Assembly: GCA_963707015.1 (NCBI GenBank)
Contig: CAVPOO010000001.1
Span: forward strand, 186,001 to 250,000
Direction: 5' to 3'
Length of the DNA stretch: 64,000 nt
From: CAVPOO01 sp963707015
Lineage (GTDB): Bacteria > Pseudomonadota > Gammaproteobacteria > Thiohalobacterales > Thiohalobacteraceae
Shown: piece after piece, positions 26,432-35,982 of the stretch
How positions within the stretch are numbered: the first letter of the stretch is position 1
How the letters are laid out: the number at the start of each line of letters is the position of its first letter
Position numbers and translations under genes: made by a program
The notes under the pieces: model-generated
Database searches by the model: none
Told to the model about the DNA's origin: nothing
What the model saw: the letters and a program-made list of their open reading frames with translations, nothing else

Positions 26432-26796
26432 CCGCTGTCCCCACCGTCGGTACCCAGAACAATCTCCCCCTTGTCAACCGCAACCGGGAGCGCGGTCAGC
26501 GCATCTCCCGTACACGGACCCGCAACACAGAGACCGTCCTCGATCCGGAACAAGGCGGCATGCGTCGCGCACTGGATGTGGTCCTTACCCAGATTGAGAA
26601 ACTGATCGGGCATCCAGTCAAGAGGGCTCCCCGTATGCGGGCAGCGATTGTGATAGGCGAAGACAGCCCCTCCCTTGCGGACCAGAAATATACTCTCGGT
26701 ATGCCCTGCAATGACCACGGAGAAGCCGCGGCTACCCGGGTCCGCGATCTCGTCGAGCCGACACAATCGGGTACGGCTTCGCACCGCCAGCCTCAC
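26428..26796 (-). CDS. Rieske-type 2Fe-2S protein
   Basis: The 122-aa protein contains the two Rieske ligand boxes, CPHTGSPLDW and CATHAALF, spaced about 20 residues apart, giving 2 Cys and 2 His for a 2Fe-2S cluster. The second box lacks the usual Gly after His (CxxHG). It has no signal peptide, so a soluble ferredoxin-like electron carrier is inferred. It overlaps the upstream kinase gene by 4 nt (ATGA) and the downstream symporter remnant by 4 nt (GTGA). The partner enzyme is not evident. Confidence 0.85.
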   Translation of the reverse strand: MRLAVRSRTRLCRLDEIADPGSRGFSVVIAGHTESIFLVRKGGAVFAYHNRCPHTGSPLDWMPDQFLNLGKDHIQCATHAALFRIEDGLCVAGPCTGDALTALPVAVDKGEIVLGTDGGDSG

Positions 26797-27665
26797 GTCA
26801 TCCCCAAGCCGTCAAATCCGATCTGCCCGCACTTCTTACCAGCCAGCCGGCAGGCAGACGTCAATACCTCCTGCAGCGTCCTTCCCTGCAGTAAACCATC
26901 GATCACGCCGGCATTGAATGCATCCCCGGCACCGAGCGAATCCACGACGGTGTTCGGCACACAGGCAGCGCTCTGCCATTGATTACCCGCCGTGTCCAGT
27001 GCCACCGCACCAGCCCTGCCCAGGCCGCAAACCATCGCTTTGCCGGTTATTTCCTTACCCAGTGCATCCAGAAACTGCGCCGGATCGGCCCACCCGCGCG
27101 ACGCAGCATATGCGTGAGAAAACATCAGCACATCGGCGTCAGCAAACAGGGTCTCTATTCCGGGTCGAGGTTTCTCGATCTCGAGCGACAGCGCAGTCGC
27201 TGGCGCTGTTCTCCGCGCCAATGTGAGCATTTGGCCCAAGTCTGCCACATTGCGACCCTCAAAATGTATCCAGTCGAATGAACCCAGATTGATCGCGGCA
27301 AAATCGCTGAATCCGAATTCGCGCAGATCGCGATAGTGCACGATGGTGCGGGATCCGGTGGTGCGGCTCAAAGTCACGCAGGAGGTAGGCACCTTTCCTG
27401 GTGATACACAGCACGCATAATTGACATCCACTTGGTATCGGGACAGATCGTCCAGCACGTGCCGGCTATCAGGCTCATCGGCATAGGTACCGGCCCAGGC
27501 GCACTCGTGACCCAGCTGACTGAGTACCACAAGGCTGTTAGCGGCATTACCACCCCGGGCGATGCGCTGGCCCAGCGCGCGGATTTCACTGTCCTCCGGC
27601 GGATAGCCTGCAAGCTCATTGATAATGTCCAGGGTGGCCACCCCGACCCCAAGAATGCGCGCCAT
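26793..27665 (-). CDS. PfkB-family sugar kinase, ketohexokinase-like
   Basis: The 290-aa protein is a ribokinase-fold kinase with RGGNAANSLVVLSQLG near the N-terminus and the anion-hole and base motif SLGAGDAFNAGVIDGL near the C-terminus. It resembles animal ketohexokinase closely at PEDSEIRALGQRIARGG, WIHFEGRN, IEKPRPG and AGKKCGQIGFDGLG. Ketohexokinase phosphorylates fructose at C1. The bacterial substrate may differ, but the match is more specific than generic PfkB. It starts the overlapping series kinase-Rieske-symporter remnant-ABC. Confidence 0.88.
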   Translation of the reverse strand: MARILGVGVATLDIINELAGYPPEDSEIRALGQRIARGGNAANSLVVLSQLGHECAWAGTYADEPDSRHVLDDLSRYQVDVNYACCVSPGKVPTSCVTLSRTTGSRTIVHYRDLREFGFSDFAAINLGSFDWIHFEGRNVADLGQMLTLARRTAPATALSLEIEKPRPGIETLFADADVLMFSHAYAASRGWADPAQFLDALGKEITGKAMVCGLGRAGAVALDTAGNQWQSAACVPNTVVDSLGAGDAFNAGVIDGLLQGRTLQEVLTSACRLAGKKCGQIGFDGLGMT

Positions 27666-27815
27666 AGGGGACGCAGTTTAACCCGAAATACCGGATGGCG
27701 TCGCCAGGCCGTGCCCGCGGCTCCGCCGTTCCGCTCAAACGCACGGGACCGCGGGCGAAGCGCGTCAAAGGGGGCACAGGGGGCAACGCAGGTCTGGCGG
27801 TGACTGTATCCAGCG

Positions 27816-28007
27816 TCAGGTGACCCAGTCATGCGGCCCGTAGAAATCGGCCTCACGCCGCGAGAGCCTCTGCCCAGGGATCTCTGATTTGAACACCGGC
27901 AGGAAGGGCACGGCGACCATCAAGCCGGCAAACGTGCCAAGAAACTGCCTCCGGTCATATTGTCTTGCCCGGCATACGCTGGCCCGTTCGGGCGAACCGA
28001 TCTTCAT
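27816..28007 (-). CDS. Short protein with Tat-type signal
   Basis: The 63-aa frame reads YDRRQFLGTFAGLMVAVPFL, a twin-arginine signal with RRQFLG followed by a hydrophobic segment, and ends READFYGPHDWVT. Its ATG overlaps the stop of the upstream chimeric frame (TGATG). Short Tat-signal proteins of this kind can be subunits or anchors of redox complexes, but the role is not known. It may be a leftover of a larger lost cluster. Confidence 0.55.
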   Translation of the reverse strand: MKIGSPERASVCRARQYDRRQFLGTFAGLMVAVPFLPVFKSEIPGQRLSRREADFYGPHDWVT

Positions 28008-28534
28008 CACCACACGCCGGGGATATGAACGCTGCAGACACGACAGCGCCCGTCTTTCGTCAACTGGTCACCAACAACGGTATTGCCGATGCTCTCGATC
28101 AACAGTGTACCATCCCGCGGACAGTACGGGGAACCGGCCTTGTGTCCAAACAGATTGCCGATATAGACATACTGGAGACCCGCGTCCAGGGACTCGGCCC
28201 TGGCGTGCTCGAAGCTATCCCTAGGCGTTGGCGGCAACACGAGAAGAAACCACCTGAGCAGGGGCAGGGGACTCCGAACCCAGGGTCTTTGCCTTAGCCA
28301 GATCACGCTCGCCGATCCCGCTGCGACACAGAATAACCAGCTGCCGAAAAAGGCATCCAGACTGATCTCATTACCATAGAAGACCACCAGACTCTCCCGG
28401 ATCAGAAGTGCCTGGGCAAGCTGTGCATAGATACCCAGCGCCAGCGATGCGAGGTAGATAATATGCCTGAGTGAAAAGCTCACGACCGGCACAAGAATAC
28501 GCGTTTGGCTTACTGACTCAACTCCGCGTCGCAT
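28007..28534 (-). pseudogene. Chimeric remnant: spermidine-synthase-like N-terminus joined to AmmeMemoRadiSam C-terminus
   Basis: The 175-aa frame has two unrelated halves. Residues about 24-108 (GIYAQLAQALLIRESLVVFY, GNEISLDAFFGSW) match the first membrane helices of spermidine-synthase-like membrane proteins. From about residue 112 the text TPRDSFEHARAESLDAGLQ, YVYIGN and the final HIPGVW match the C-terminus of AmmeMemoRadiSam radical-SAM enzymes. The radical-SAM core (CxxxCxxC) is absent and one tail Cys is changed (CPRDG). A single deletion between two neighbouring genes explains this, with the junction near 28200-28210. Confidence 0.72.
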
Positions 28535-29077
28535 TACCCGGTTCGCTATAAGGCAAATCGAGGGACGTCATCGGAAGGTGATGAAGAAGCAGGCAGGAAT
28601 CGGAAAATTCTGCCTTAAGGACGGGTTGATTGGCAGAGTCCCGATGTCTTCGCGCCGCACCATCTCGCTAAGGCGGAAATGTGATAGGGACGAATAAGCG
28701 CTGCAGCGTTTTCTCAGGCATACGCTTGCCTGTCGGTATCCTGACGGGGCCCTTGGCCGGCGCGTGATGGATTTGCCTGCGATAGCCATTATCGAAGGTT
28801 ACCCGATGGAGGCCATTGCCGTTGGAAACTCCCTGCCCCTATACGGCTGACAGAAACCTGAGGTGACACAGCTTTCAACCGGGTTACCGATGGGATTGAC
28901 AGCAGGGAATCAGACACTGACCACGCGCAGGCTCAATCACTTTCGGCTGGTCATTGCAAGGCCCGATGGAACTAAGACCGAAAGACTGCTGCAACTGGTC
29001 CTAACCGATGCGAGCCCGGTCACCGACAGCATTCATCTGCCCCGCATTCGGATAGGGACAGTTGAGAAGTCGGTCAT
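28535..29077. other. Intergenic interval without recognisable gene
   Basis: About 540 nt separate the chimeric remnant from the 3' end of the giant FGE-type gene. The short open frames here do not translate into family-like sequence. No hairpin with a U tract was identified for the giant gene. It may hold further decayed sequence. Confidence 0.4.
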
Positions 29078-32000
29078 CTACAGATCGCGAGCCAGGCGAA
29101 ACCCCAGTGTATCGAGCTGTGAGTCTGGCGCCTGCTGACCGCGCTTGGTGGTGCGCAGTGTGTTGGCAGCGCTGTCGAAACTACCACCCCGGGTAACGTG
29201 CTGCGCGCAGCCGGACTCCAGCCAGGCACTGCCATCGTCCGGCGCATAGTCGTAACCCCCTATGTAGCAATCCTGTACCCATTCGCGCACATTACCTGCC
29301 GTGTCATGGACGCTAAAGGCACTGCCTGGAAAGCTGCCCACCGGCGCTGTCCGTTCCGCATCCCACTGGCTGCCGCAGTTGAAACAGTTTGCCTGTCCTG
29401 CCCCGAGGTTTGCCCCCCACCAGTACAGACTGCGGCTGCCGGCAGCGGCCATATATTCCCATTCAGCCTCGCTGGGTAACCGATAATTGTGGCCGGTCTG
29501 CTCGGACAGCCACTCTGCATAGGCCAAGGCGTCATGCCAGGAAACATTGATTGCCGGTCGACGCCCTCGCCCCCACTCCTCATCATCCGGACGAGCCCTG
29601 CCGGTATCGTCGGCGAAGCGGTCGTACTCATCGAACGTAACCTCGTACTTGCCGATCGCAAACGGCGGAACGGTTACCTTGTGGCGGGGCCGCTCGTCGA
29701 AGTCGAGCGAACTCGAGCTGCTCCCCATCAGGAATTCACCACCGGGGAGTGCCACCATCATAGGTCCCGAACCATCGCCATTGAGCCGGTCCTTAAACTC
29801 ACGCACGACCGGCGCTGGCAGAACCTGCGGATCAGGGTCCTTCGACACCTCGACCGGCTTGGGAGTTGGCTGAGCTGGCGTAGGGGCAGGTTCGGGGGAT
29901 AGCTGGGCCGGCGTAGGGGCAGGCACGGGCGCAGGTTCGAATGATGGCGGTGCGACCAGCTTCGCTTGGGCAGGCTGCGCTGTGGGCGCGTCGACAGGAT
30001 CGATCTGCGGCGTCGGGGTCGCGGCGTCAGCCGCGGCTGACACACTGCCGGTTTGTTGGGCGTCGTACCACAGAAAGCCCGCGGCACCTGCGACTCCCAG
30101 AACCAGTCCGAACATCAGTCCTGTGCCCGGGCCACTCCGCCGTTTTCGCGGTGCGGTTCCCGCCAGCTCCAGCATGTCGTGGTCCGGCTCGCGGACCGCC
30201 GCTGCGACACCCGCGGCAGCGGCCAGACTTGCCCGGGCACTAGCCGTTTCCAGCTGCTGGCGCAGACTCGCAATCTCCTTCTGAGCCTCGTCATGCAGTC
30301 GAACCGCATCCTCGAAACGGGTGCGAACTCCGCTCAGCTCGACACCAAGCCTGTGCAGTTGCGCTTCATGATCCTCATCCAGCGGTACTGACTCGCCTGC
30401 GGCGGCTTCGCCAAGCTGCCGCCTCAGCTTACTGATCTCAGACTCCGCCTCATACTGCTGCTGCAATACTTGGTCACGCGCCTCATCGAGCAAAAACTGC
30501 AGCCGTTCAATCTCACCTTCGCTGGCGTCCTGCGCACTGGCCTGCTTTGCAATCTCCAGTTCCTGTCGGAGCCGCTCTACCTCATGGTGGGTCACGTCGA
30601 TGTCAGCGGCCGTAGCCTGCCGCAATTGGGCGAGTTCGGCCGTTATTACGGCATGCTCCTCGACGGTACGTGCCTTTGTTTCTTCGAGGACTTGCCTTAG
30701 CTTGCCAAGTTCCCGCTCGGCTGCGACCGCTCTGCCCTCGGCGTCATCGAGCGCTACGTGAAGTTGTTCAATCTGGGCATCAGATGCATGGCTTGCACTG
30801 GCCAAAGACTTCTGATGACGTGCCTTCTCGCCATCGATACGGCGCTGCTCACGCGCCAGTGCCTCGCGCGTAATCTCAATATCTTTCTCCAGATGGAAGA
30901 TTACCGCCTCGGCCTCACCCTTTTCGGCAAGCAAGCCATCGATGCGGGCAGTCAAGGTCTCAATCTGTCCGAGAAGTTCTGCTTCACGGGTCTGACGCGC
31001 GCCTTCATCTTCCCTGGTCGCGCTGGCTGCAGCTTCCAGCTGGCGGATGCGGTCTTCCGATTGCTTGATGTCCAGCTCAAGGGCGCCACGTGCCTGGACC
31101 ACATTCTCCAGTTCCAGTCGAAGCTTATCAGCCGCCTCCCGGGCCTCGCTGCCCGCTAGCTCAGTATCGCTTCGCGCCCGATCGAGTTCCGCCTTGAGGG
31201 CGGCTATTTCCTCGCACAGGTCACGTTCACGTGACTGGGCGTCAGCAAGCTGCTTCTGTGCCTGACCTGTCTGGTCTGCGGACTCCGCCAAGTGCCGGTC
31301 TGCCTCTTCCTGCATCTCCCTGACACTCTGCAACTCGCCGGTCAAGCGCAAAATCTCAGCCTGGAGCTGTTGCCTTTCCTGCTCACCCGCCGCATGCTGC
31401 GTGTCACCCGACTCGAGTTCCCGCCGTAGGGCCTCTGCTTCTTCGGCCAAGGCATCCCGAGCCGATTCCACCCGGGCGATTCGTTCATCGCTCGCCGCCA
31501 GCCTGGCCTGTGCCTCATCAAGTTGTGTCCGGAAGGTCGATTCGTGCCCCTCCAGTGACCCTTCCAGGTCATCGAAACGTTTTTGGGCCAACTCCAGCTC
31601 GTCTTTGAGTTGCTCGATCTCCCGCGCGTGCTGGTCGCGTTGCCCGGTGACCGCTCTGCCCTCCGCTTCGAGCTGCTCACGCGCCTGCTGCAGGTCCTCC
31701 AGCTGCCTATGCAGATCCTCAAGCTCCCTGCCGGTCTCCGCTGCGGCTTTTTCGGCCGCTGCCTGCCCTTGCTGCGCGGTGGATACCCGTGCGGTTGCAC
31801 GCACTTCCAGTTCGGTGGCTTCCTCGCGCGCCTTGCCTAATGCCGCCTGCAGTTCGTCCTTTTCGGTCTGCAGTTTGCCAAGATCGGTTTGCGTGCGCTG
31901 TAACTCGGCCATCCGGTCATCGAGCTGCGCTTCGAGACTGGCTAGGCGCTGTGCGCGCTCAGTTGAATTGTCCTGCCCTGCCTGTCGGGCAGCCTGCAGG

Positions 32001-34030
32001 CTGTTTTCGAGTATCTGTATCTTTTCCTGAAATTCACGCTCGCGTGCTTCGGCTTCAGTGCGGAACGCGGAGAGTCCCTGGTCGTACTCGATTCGCACAC
32101 CGTCCAGTTGCGTGCGGGCTGTCTCTAGTTCCTTCTGTGCCGCTTCAAGCTCCTGATTCTGCGTCTGGGCAGCGGCCGTTGCCTCCGCCACAGCGGCGGC
32201 AATCTGCTGTTCCAGCTCGGCGACAGCAGAGCGGTGATAATCGCGATCCTTTTCCAGTTCGTCATACTGACGCTGCAACTGCACGTGCTGTTCTTCGTAC
32301 GCTTGCCGGGCACTCTCGGATGCCGCAATCTGTTCGGCGAGTTGGACTTCGAGCTGCTGGCCGCCCTCCTCGAGTTGCCCCTGCAACACTTCATACTCAC
32401 CACGTCTCTCTTCGAGTTCGCTGATTAAGCGGCGCTCACTGTCTTCAAGCTGCTCTATCTGCCCCTGACTCTGGACAAGTTCGTCATCCTTCCCTTTTAC
32501 TACCTGTGCGAGTTCCTGCAACTCGCCTGCAAGATCTGCCGCCTTAGCCTGTGCGTCTTTTACCTCTTCGCGTGCTGCCAGTAGCGACTGTTCGAGTTCC
32601 ATCGTCTGTTCACGCGCCGTTGCGCACATCTCGTCCATTTCCTGGCGAAAACGTTCCTCCAGTGCCTGCAATTCGTCCCGGGCGGAATTCGTTTCAGTTA
32701 CAGCAGCCTCGCTAGCCTCAAGTTTCTGCTGGAGCAGCTCGGCCCGCGCGGCCGTTTCTTCAAGCTGTTCCCGGACGGCCCGCAGCTCCTCGTCAGATCC
32801 TGCAAACCGCCTGGTATCTTCGCCTGGATCTGTCGACCTACGGAGGCTTTCCTCAGTGCGGGCGACACGCTTGCTTTCGAGGTCGTAAACCTCTGCGTCC
32901 GTAACGCCCGTTTCCGCATCCTGGGATATTTTCAGCGTTCCGGTCAGATCGGCTGCCGGGACACTGCTCAGACCATCCACCAGCAGGTAGACGTCCAGGC
33001 CACGCTGGCTCAGTACAAATGCTGCGCTCTCGCTGCGGCGACCGGTATCACAACACACAATATATTTGGTATCCGCAGCCAGACCGTCTGCCTCGTGGCG
33101 CAACGCCGACAGCGGTATGTTGCAGCTGCCAGGAATCGCCGAGTTTTGGAACTCTCCGGGAAGCCGCACATCCAGCCACACAGCTCCCTCCGCGACCATG
33201 GCCAGCGCCTGCTCGTAGCCAACCCTGTTGACCAGCGGTTCCTTGAGAAGCTGGATGAAATCGGATTTTGCAAGCCGCATCAAGGTGCCGTCCGTAGTCA
33301 TAGTGACTGTGGCGTTACGCCTGGCGTCAGAGACAAGCGCTTCCTCTCCAAATACGTCCCCATCCGCAAGTTCCGCCAACCGGACCTCGCCCGCATTGAC
33401 AGAAGCCTTGCGGGAAACGACGCAGCGCCCGGATTTTATAATGTAGAAATAGTCCCCCTCACTGCCCTGGCGGATGACCTCGTCGCCGGCGTTGGCCGAT
33501 ATCGACTCCACTCGCATCAACAGGCGCTGGATATTCGATGGCGGTAACTTCAGAAATACCTGCGACTGCAGGATACGTGTCATCCAGTCGTCGTCCTGCT
33601 CCTGCTCGATCTCCTGAACCTCGTATCCTGCAGACTGGTCCCATGTAAGAAAGATGTCCAGGAAGCTGGAGTCGATTCGCGCGACAACGCAATTCGACCT
33701 GGCGCGTGCAGACACTTGACGAGGCTGCTGGTGCGCGACCGGGTGCTGCGCGGCGTCGCTACCCCCAACAATATTACCGACGACCTCTTTCCCGGAAAGC
33801 AGGTTCACATCGCCTTCCAGGACATAGACCGATTCATTGTCACGCTCCCCTTCTCGGAACAGATAACGTCCCGCACGCACCGTATCGATCACTGTCTTTT
33901 TCGCGACTTCCGTGAAGTGCGTCGGCGACAATGCATTGAATGGTATAAGGGCCTGCAAGGCCTTCTTATCTATAAGTTTTTCTACTGCACCCATAGGGCC
34001 GCGACCGGTCGCTTCCTGGATTATCGACAC
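29078..34030 (-). CDS. Giant sensor-like protein: two cNMP domains, rhodanese, coiled coil, TM and FGE/SUMF1 domain
   Basis: The 1650-aa protein reads, in order: a first cNMP-type domain (about 25-130, FREGERDNESVYVLEGDVNL), a second (about 150-265, IRQGSEGDYFYIIKSGRCVV, DGDVFGEEALVSDARRNATV), a rhodanese domain (about 270-360, WLDVRLPGEF, active loop CCDTGRRS with Cys327), a coiled coil (about 375-1290), one membrane span (about 1303-1323), a Pro/Ala-rich linker, and an FGE-sulfatase/SUMF1 fold (about 1414-1650, GGEFLMGS, LPSEAEWEYMAAAG, HDTAGNVREWV, RGGSF). Cyclic-nucleotide and sulfur-transfer domains would be cytoplasmic and the FGE-like part periplasmic. The paired Cys of true FGE after GGS are missing, so formylglycine formation is unlikely. 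GTG at 34030 or ATG at 33994 may start it. Confidence 0.88.
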   Translation of the reverse strand: MSIIQEATGRGPMGAVEKLIDKKALQALIPFNALSPTHFTEVAKKTVIDTVRAGRYLFREGERDNESVYVLEGDVNLLSGKEVVGNIVGGSDAAQHPVAHQQPRQVSARARSNCVVARIDSSFLDIFLTWDQSAGYEVQEIEQEQDDDWMTRILQSQVFLKLPPSNIQRLLMRVESISANAGDEVIRQGSEGDYFYIIKSGRCVVSRKASVNAGEVRLAELADGDVFGEEALVSDARRNATVTMTTDGTLMRLAKSDFIQLLKEPLVNRVGYEQALAMVAEGAVWLDVRLPGEFQNSAIPGSCNIPLSALRHEADGLAADTKYIVCCDTGRRSESAAFVLSQRGLDVYLLVDGLSSVPAADLTGTLKISQDAETGVTDAEVYDLESKRVARTEESLRRSTDPGEDTRRFAGSDEELRAVREQLEETAARAELLQQKLEASEAAVTETNSARDELQALEERFRQEMDEMCATAREQTMELEQSLLAAREEVKDAQAKAADLAGELQELAQVVKGKDDELVQSQGQIEQLEDSERRLISELEERRGEYEVLQGQLEEGGQQLEVQLAEQIAASESARQAYEEQHVQLQRQYDELEKDRDYHRSAVAELEQQIAAAVAEATAAAQTQNQELEAAQKELETARTQLDGVRIEYDQGLSAFRTEAEAREREFQEKIQILENSLQAARQAGQDNSTERAQRLASLEAQLDDRMAELQRTQTDLGKLQTEKDELQAALGKAREEATELEVRATARVSTAQQGQAAAEKAAAETGRELEDLHRQLEDLQQAREQLEAEGRAVTGQRDQHAREIEQLKDELELAQKRFDDLEGSLEGHESTFRTQLDEAQARLAASDERIARVESARDALAEEAEALRRELESGDTQHAAGEQERQQLQAEILRLTGELQSVREMQEEADRHLAESADQTGQAQKQLADAQSRERDLCEEIAALKAELDRARSDTELAGSEAREAADKLRLELENVVQARGALELDIKQSEDRIRQLEAAASATREDEGARQTREAELLGQIETLTARIDGLLAEKGEAEAVIFHLEKDIEITREALAREQRRIDGEKARHQKSLASASHASDAQIEQLHVALDDAEGRAVAAERELGKLRQVLEETKARTVEEHAVITAELAQLRQATAADIDVTHHEVERLRQELEIAKQASAQDASEGEIERLQFLLDEARDQVLQQQYEAESEISKLRRQLGEAAAGESVPLDEDHEAQLHRLGVELSGVRTRFEDAVRLHDEAQKEIASLRQQLETASARASLAAAAGVAAAVREPDHDMLELAGTAPRKRRSGPGTGLMFGLVLGVAGAAGFLWYDAQQTGSVSAAADAATPTPQIDPVDAPTAQPAQAKLVAPPSFEPAPVPAPTPAQLSPEPAPTPAQPTPKPVEVSKDPDPQVLPAPVVREFKDRLNGDGSGPMMVALPGGEFLMGSSSSSLDFDERPRHKVTVPPFAIGKYEVTFDEYDRFADDTGRARPDDEEWGRGRRPAINVSWHDALAYAEWLSEQTGHNYRLPSEAEWEYMAAAGSRSLYWWGANLGAGQANCFNCGSQWDAERTAPVGSFPGSAFSVHDTAGNVREWVQDCYIGGYDYAPDDGSAWLESGCAQHVTRGGSFDSAANTLRTTKRGQQAPDSQLDTLGFRLARDL

Positions 34031-34531
34031 TACCTCCGGGGGTGACTATCACACCCCACAGGGGACTATCGGCGTTGCAGAAGCCTTGCTTGAGACCGCC
34101 TCGGCAGCGCACCGAAGGTGAAGCTTTTCTGTGCCAGAAACGTACGCGAGAAGCAGACACTCAAACCAGTCTCTCGAAACATTGCTGACAGACGCGTACT
34201 GTTGGGTAACTCCGCCCCTCACTCGCATCGTGCGAACATGCACTTCCCGCTCAACCGACCGCAGATCGGCGCAGTGCCTTCAAGTTCGCGTCGCCCGGAG
34301 GCGCCCGACCAGGAACATACGGCCTGTTGTGCTGATTTGCCCGGTGCTGCATTTCGTGTTCGTGGCGCGTGGATTTTTCGAGTTTCGATGCAAGTCGAAA
34401 CCGGTTAGCGCTACGGTATCTTGACGAAATGCTGCTATACAAGCGTAAAAGCCCTTCCGTTGAGAAATAATTGTGCTATCTTATGCGACGTTGGATAAAC
34501 ATCACCCATGGAACTAGAGGAGCAGAGCCAC
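34031..34531. other. Divergent intergenic region, giant gene / HU-like gene
   Basis: About 500 nt without a recognisable gene lie between the two divergent genes. GGAGG occurs only 2 nt before the GTG at 34030, close for a ribosome site. Promoters for both genes should lie here; several weak -35/-10 pairs are possible but none stands out. Confidence 0.4.
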
Positions 34532-34885
34532 ATGGCCTTAAAGAGGAAAGCCACCACCAAGACAAACGCCGCAACAAAGAGACCCACCACCAAGTCCGAA
34601 ACCCTTTCATACATCGCTGAGAAAACTGGCCTGACCAAGAAGGATGTCGGTGGGGTGTTTGATGCGATGGGAACCTTGATGAGGCGCGACCTGCGGGCTG
34701 CTGGTATAGGCGCCTTTACGGTTCCGGGTTTCATGAAGGTCAAGGTCAAGAAAATTCCGGCACGAAGGGCGCGCAAGAATGTTCCGAATCCTTTCAAACC
34801 GGGCGAACTGATGGACGTTGCCGCAAGACCGGCCCGCAAGACGGTAAAGGTGACGCCTCTAAAAGCTCTCAAAGACATGGTTTAG
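34532..34885 (+). CDS. HU-family DNA-binding protein
   Basis: The 117-aa basic protein starts MALKRKATTKTNAATKRP, a Lys/Thr-rich N-terminal extension, then an HU/IHF core with LSYIAEKTGLTKKDVGGVF, FTVPGFMKVKVKKIPARRA and the arm region KNVPNPFKPGE. GAGGAG precedes the ATG at 34532. A start 24 nt upstream is open but less likely. Such lysine-rich HU-like proteins are expected to bend and coat DNA. It is a single gene. Confidence 0.87.
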   Translation: MALKRKATTKTNAATKRPTTKSETLSYIAEKTGLTKKDVGGVFDAMGTLMRRDLRAAGIGAFTVPGFMKVKVKKIPARRARKNVPNPFKPGELMDVAARPARKTVKVTPLKALKDMV

Positions 34886-35386
34886 TCCTTATCCAGGGAA
34901 CCTGTGCAGCGCAGGGACGCGCGGTACGCTGTACTAAACTGTGATACCTCTGATCATCTGGCTCCGCCAGCGCCACAGCCAGTGGCCTGGCGGTGGTTGG
35001 ATTGCTCTCACCAGGCCCCGGTCACTGCCGAGGCGATCCGGTACCCAACGTCTGGGCTTCGCTGTATCGCTATGCGAAAGATGCAGGAGACCACTGATCA
35101 TGCGCATCCCGTAGTCATGGTGTTTGCCGAGCCGTGTCTCCCGCATGCCGAGCGCCGCGTCAATCACACCGGTAAACGGGGCAAGATCGGCTGCTGCTTG
35201 GAAGTCGCTGCGAACAGCGGACCCGGACCTTGGGGGTTTCGGCATTATTTCCTGCGCCGCAACAAACTGTCCTGCGGATTCGATCATTGCTGCCTGACGT
35301 TCTTGTTCGAGCGACCAACTGAACGGATAGTAGCCGGCTGCAGTTATACTCAGCCTCAGACCCTGGAGTCCGCTATATCGACGCCA

Positions 35387-35866
35387 ATGAATATGCCAGA
35401 CAGCGTTAGAAAACACATGATCGTTACGATGCAATATACCCTTGCCACTGCTGACGGCGTAGTCATACGCGAGGCAAAAGGGCAACCAATCCGTTACATT
35501 CAAGGCTGCCGCACACTGTTTCCAAAACTGGAAGCGGCACTGGAAGGTCATCGGGTCGGCGACCTGGTCCGCGTCAGGCTGCTACCGGATGACGCGTTCG
35601 GCAAACGTAACCTGGACCTTGTACACGAGGCTCCCATGGAGGAATTGCCACCCGGCGAGCATATTGAAATTGGAGGACAGATTGTCGGAACCGGTGATAG
35701 CGGTGAGCAGGTTACTTTCCGGATTACAGATGTTACCAATAACATTGTGAGGCTCGACGGTAACCATCCGCTAGCCGGCCAAACTTTGATCTTTGAGGTC
35801 GAGATCCAGGCACTCGAACAGGCCAGCGAGGAGCAAATTCACGCGGGGAAGATCAATGACAATTGA
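35387..35866 (+). CDS. FKBP-type peptidyl-prolyl isomerase (SlyD-like)
   Basis: The 159-aa protein has the FKBP start MQYTLATADGVVIREAKG, the IQGCRTLFPKLEAALEGHRVGD core, and the inserted-flap region PDDAFGKRNLDLV with DGNHPLAGQTLIFEVEIQ, as in SlyD. The His/Cys-rich metal tail of E. coli SlyD is absent. It is predicted to be a cytoplasmic prolyl isomerase and chaperone. The start is uncertain: ATGs at 35387, 35393, 35414 and 35426 are all in frame and none has a strong ribosome site. The interval 34886-35386 holds no other gene. Confidence 0.88.
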   Translation: MNMPDSVRKHMIVTMQYTLATADGVVIREAKGQPIRYIQGCRTLFPKLEAALEGHRVGDLVRVRLLPDDAFGKRNLDLVHEAPMEELPPGEHIEIGGQIVGTGDSGEQVTFRITDVTNNIVRLDGNHPLAGQTLIFEVEIQALEQASEEQIHAGKINDN

Positions 35867-35982
35867 TTCTGATACGGGTATGTCACGAACCTGCAGGGAG
35901 GGCAAAGCGCATCAAGAGCTATTCTGTAAGACATTCCCACGCGGCCATAAAAATCCAGCGCACCTTATGTCAGGATAACTAG

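Noticed and set aside
31401..32030. Ser-rich plus-strand frame of about 200 aa
   Set aside because: It is the antisense of the coiled-coil region of the giant protein; its low-complexity content mirrors repeated Glu/Gln/Leu codons.
29078..34030. True formylglycine-generating (sulfatase-activating) enzyme
   Set aside because: The FGE fold is present but the catalytic Cys pair after the GGS motif is missing, and no sulfatase is nearby.
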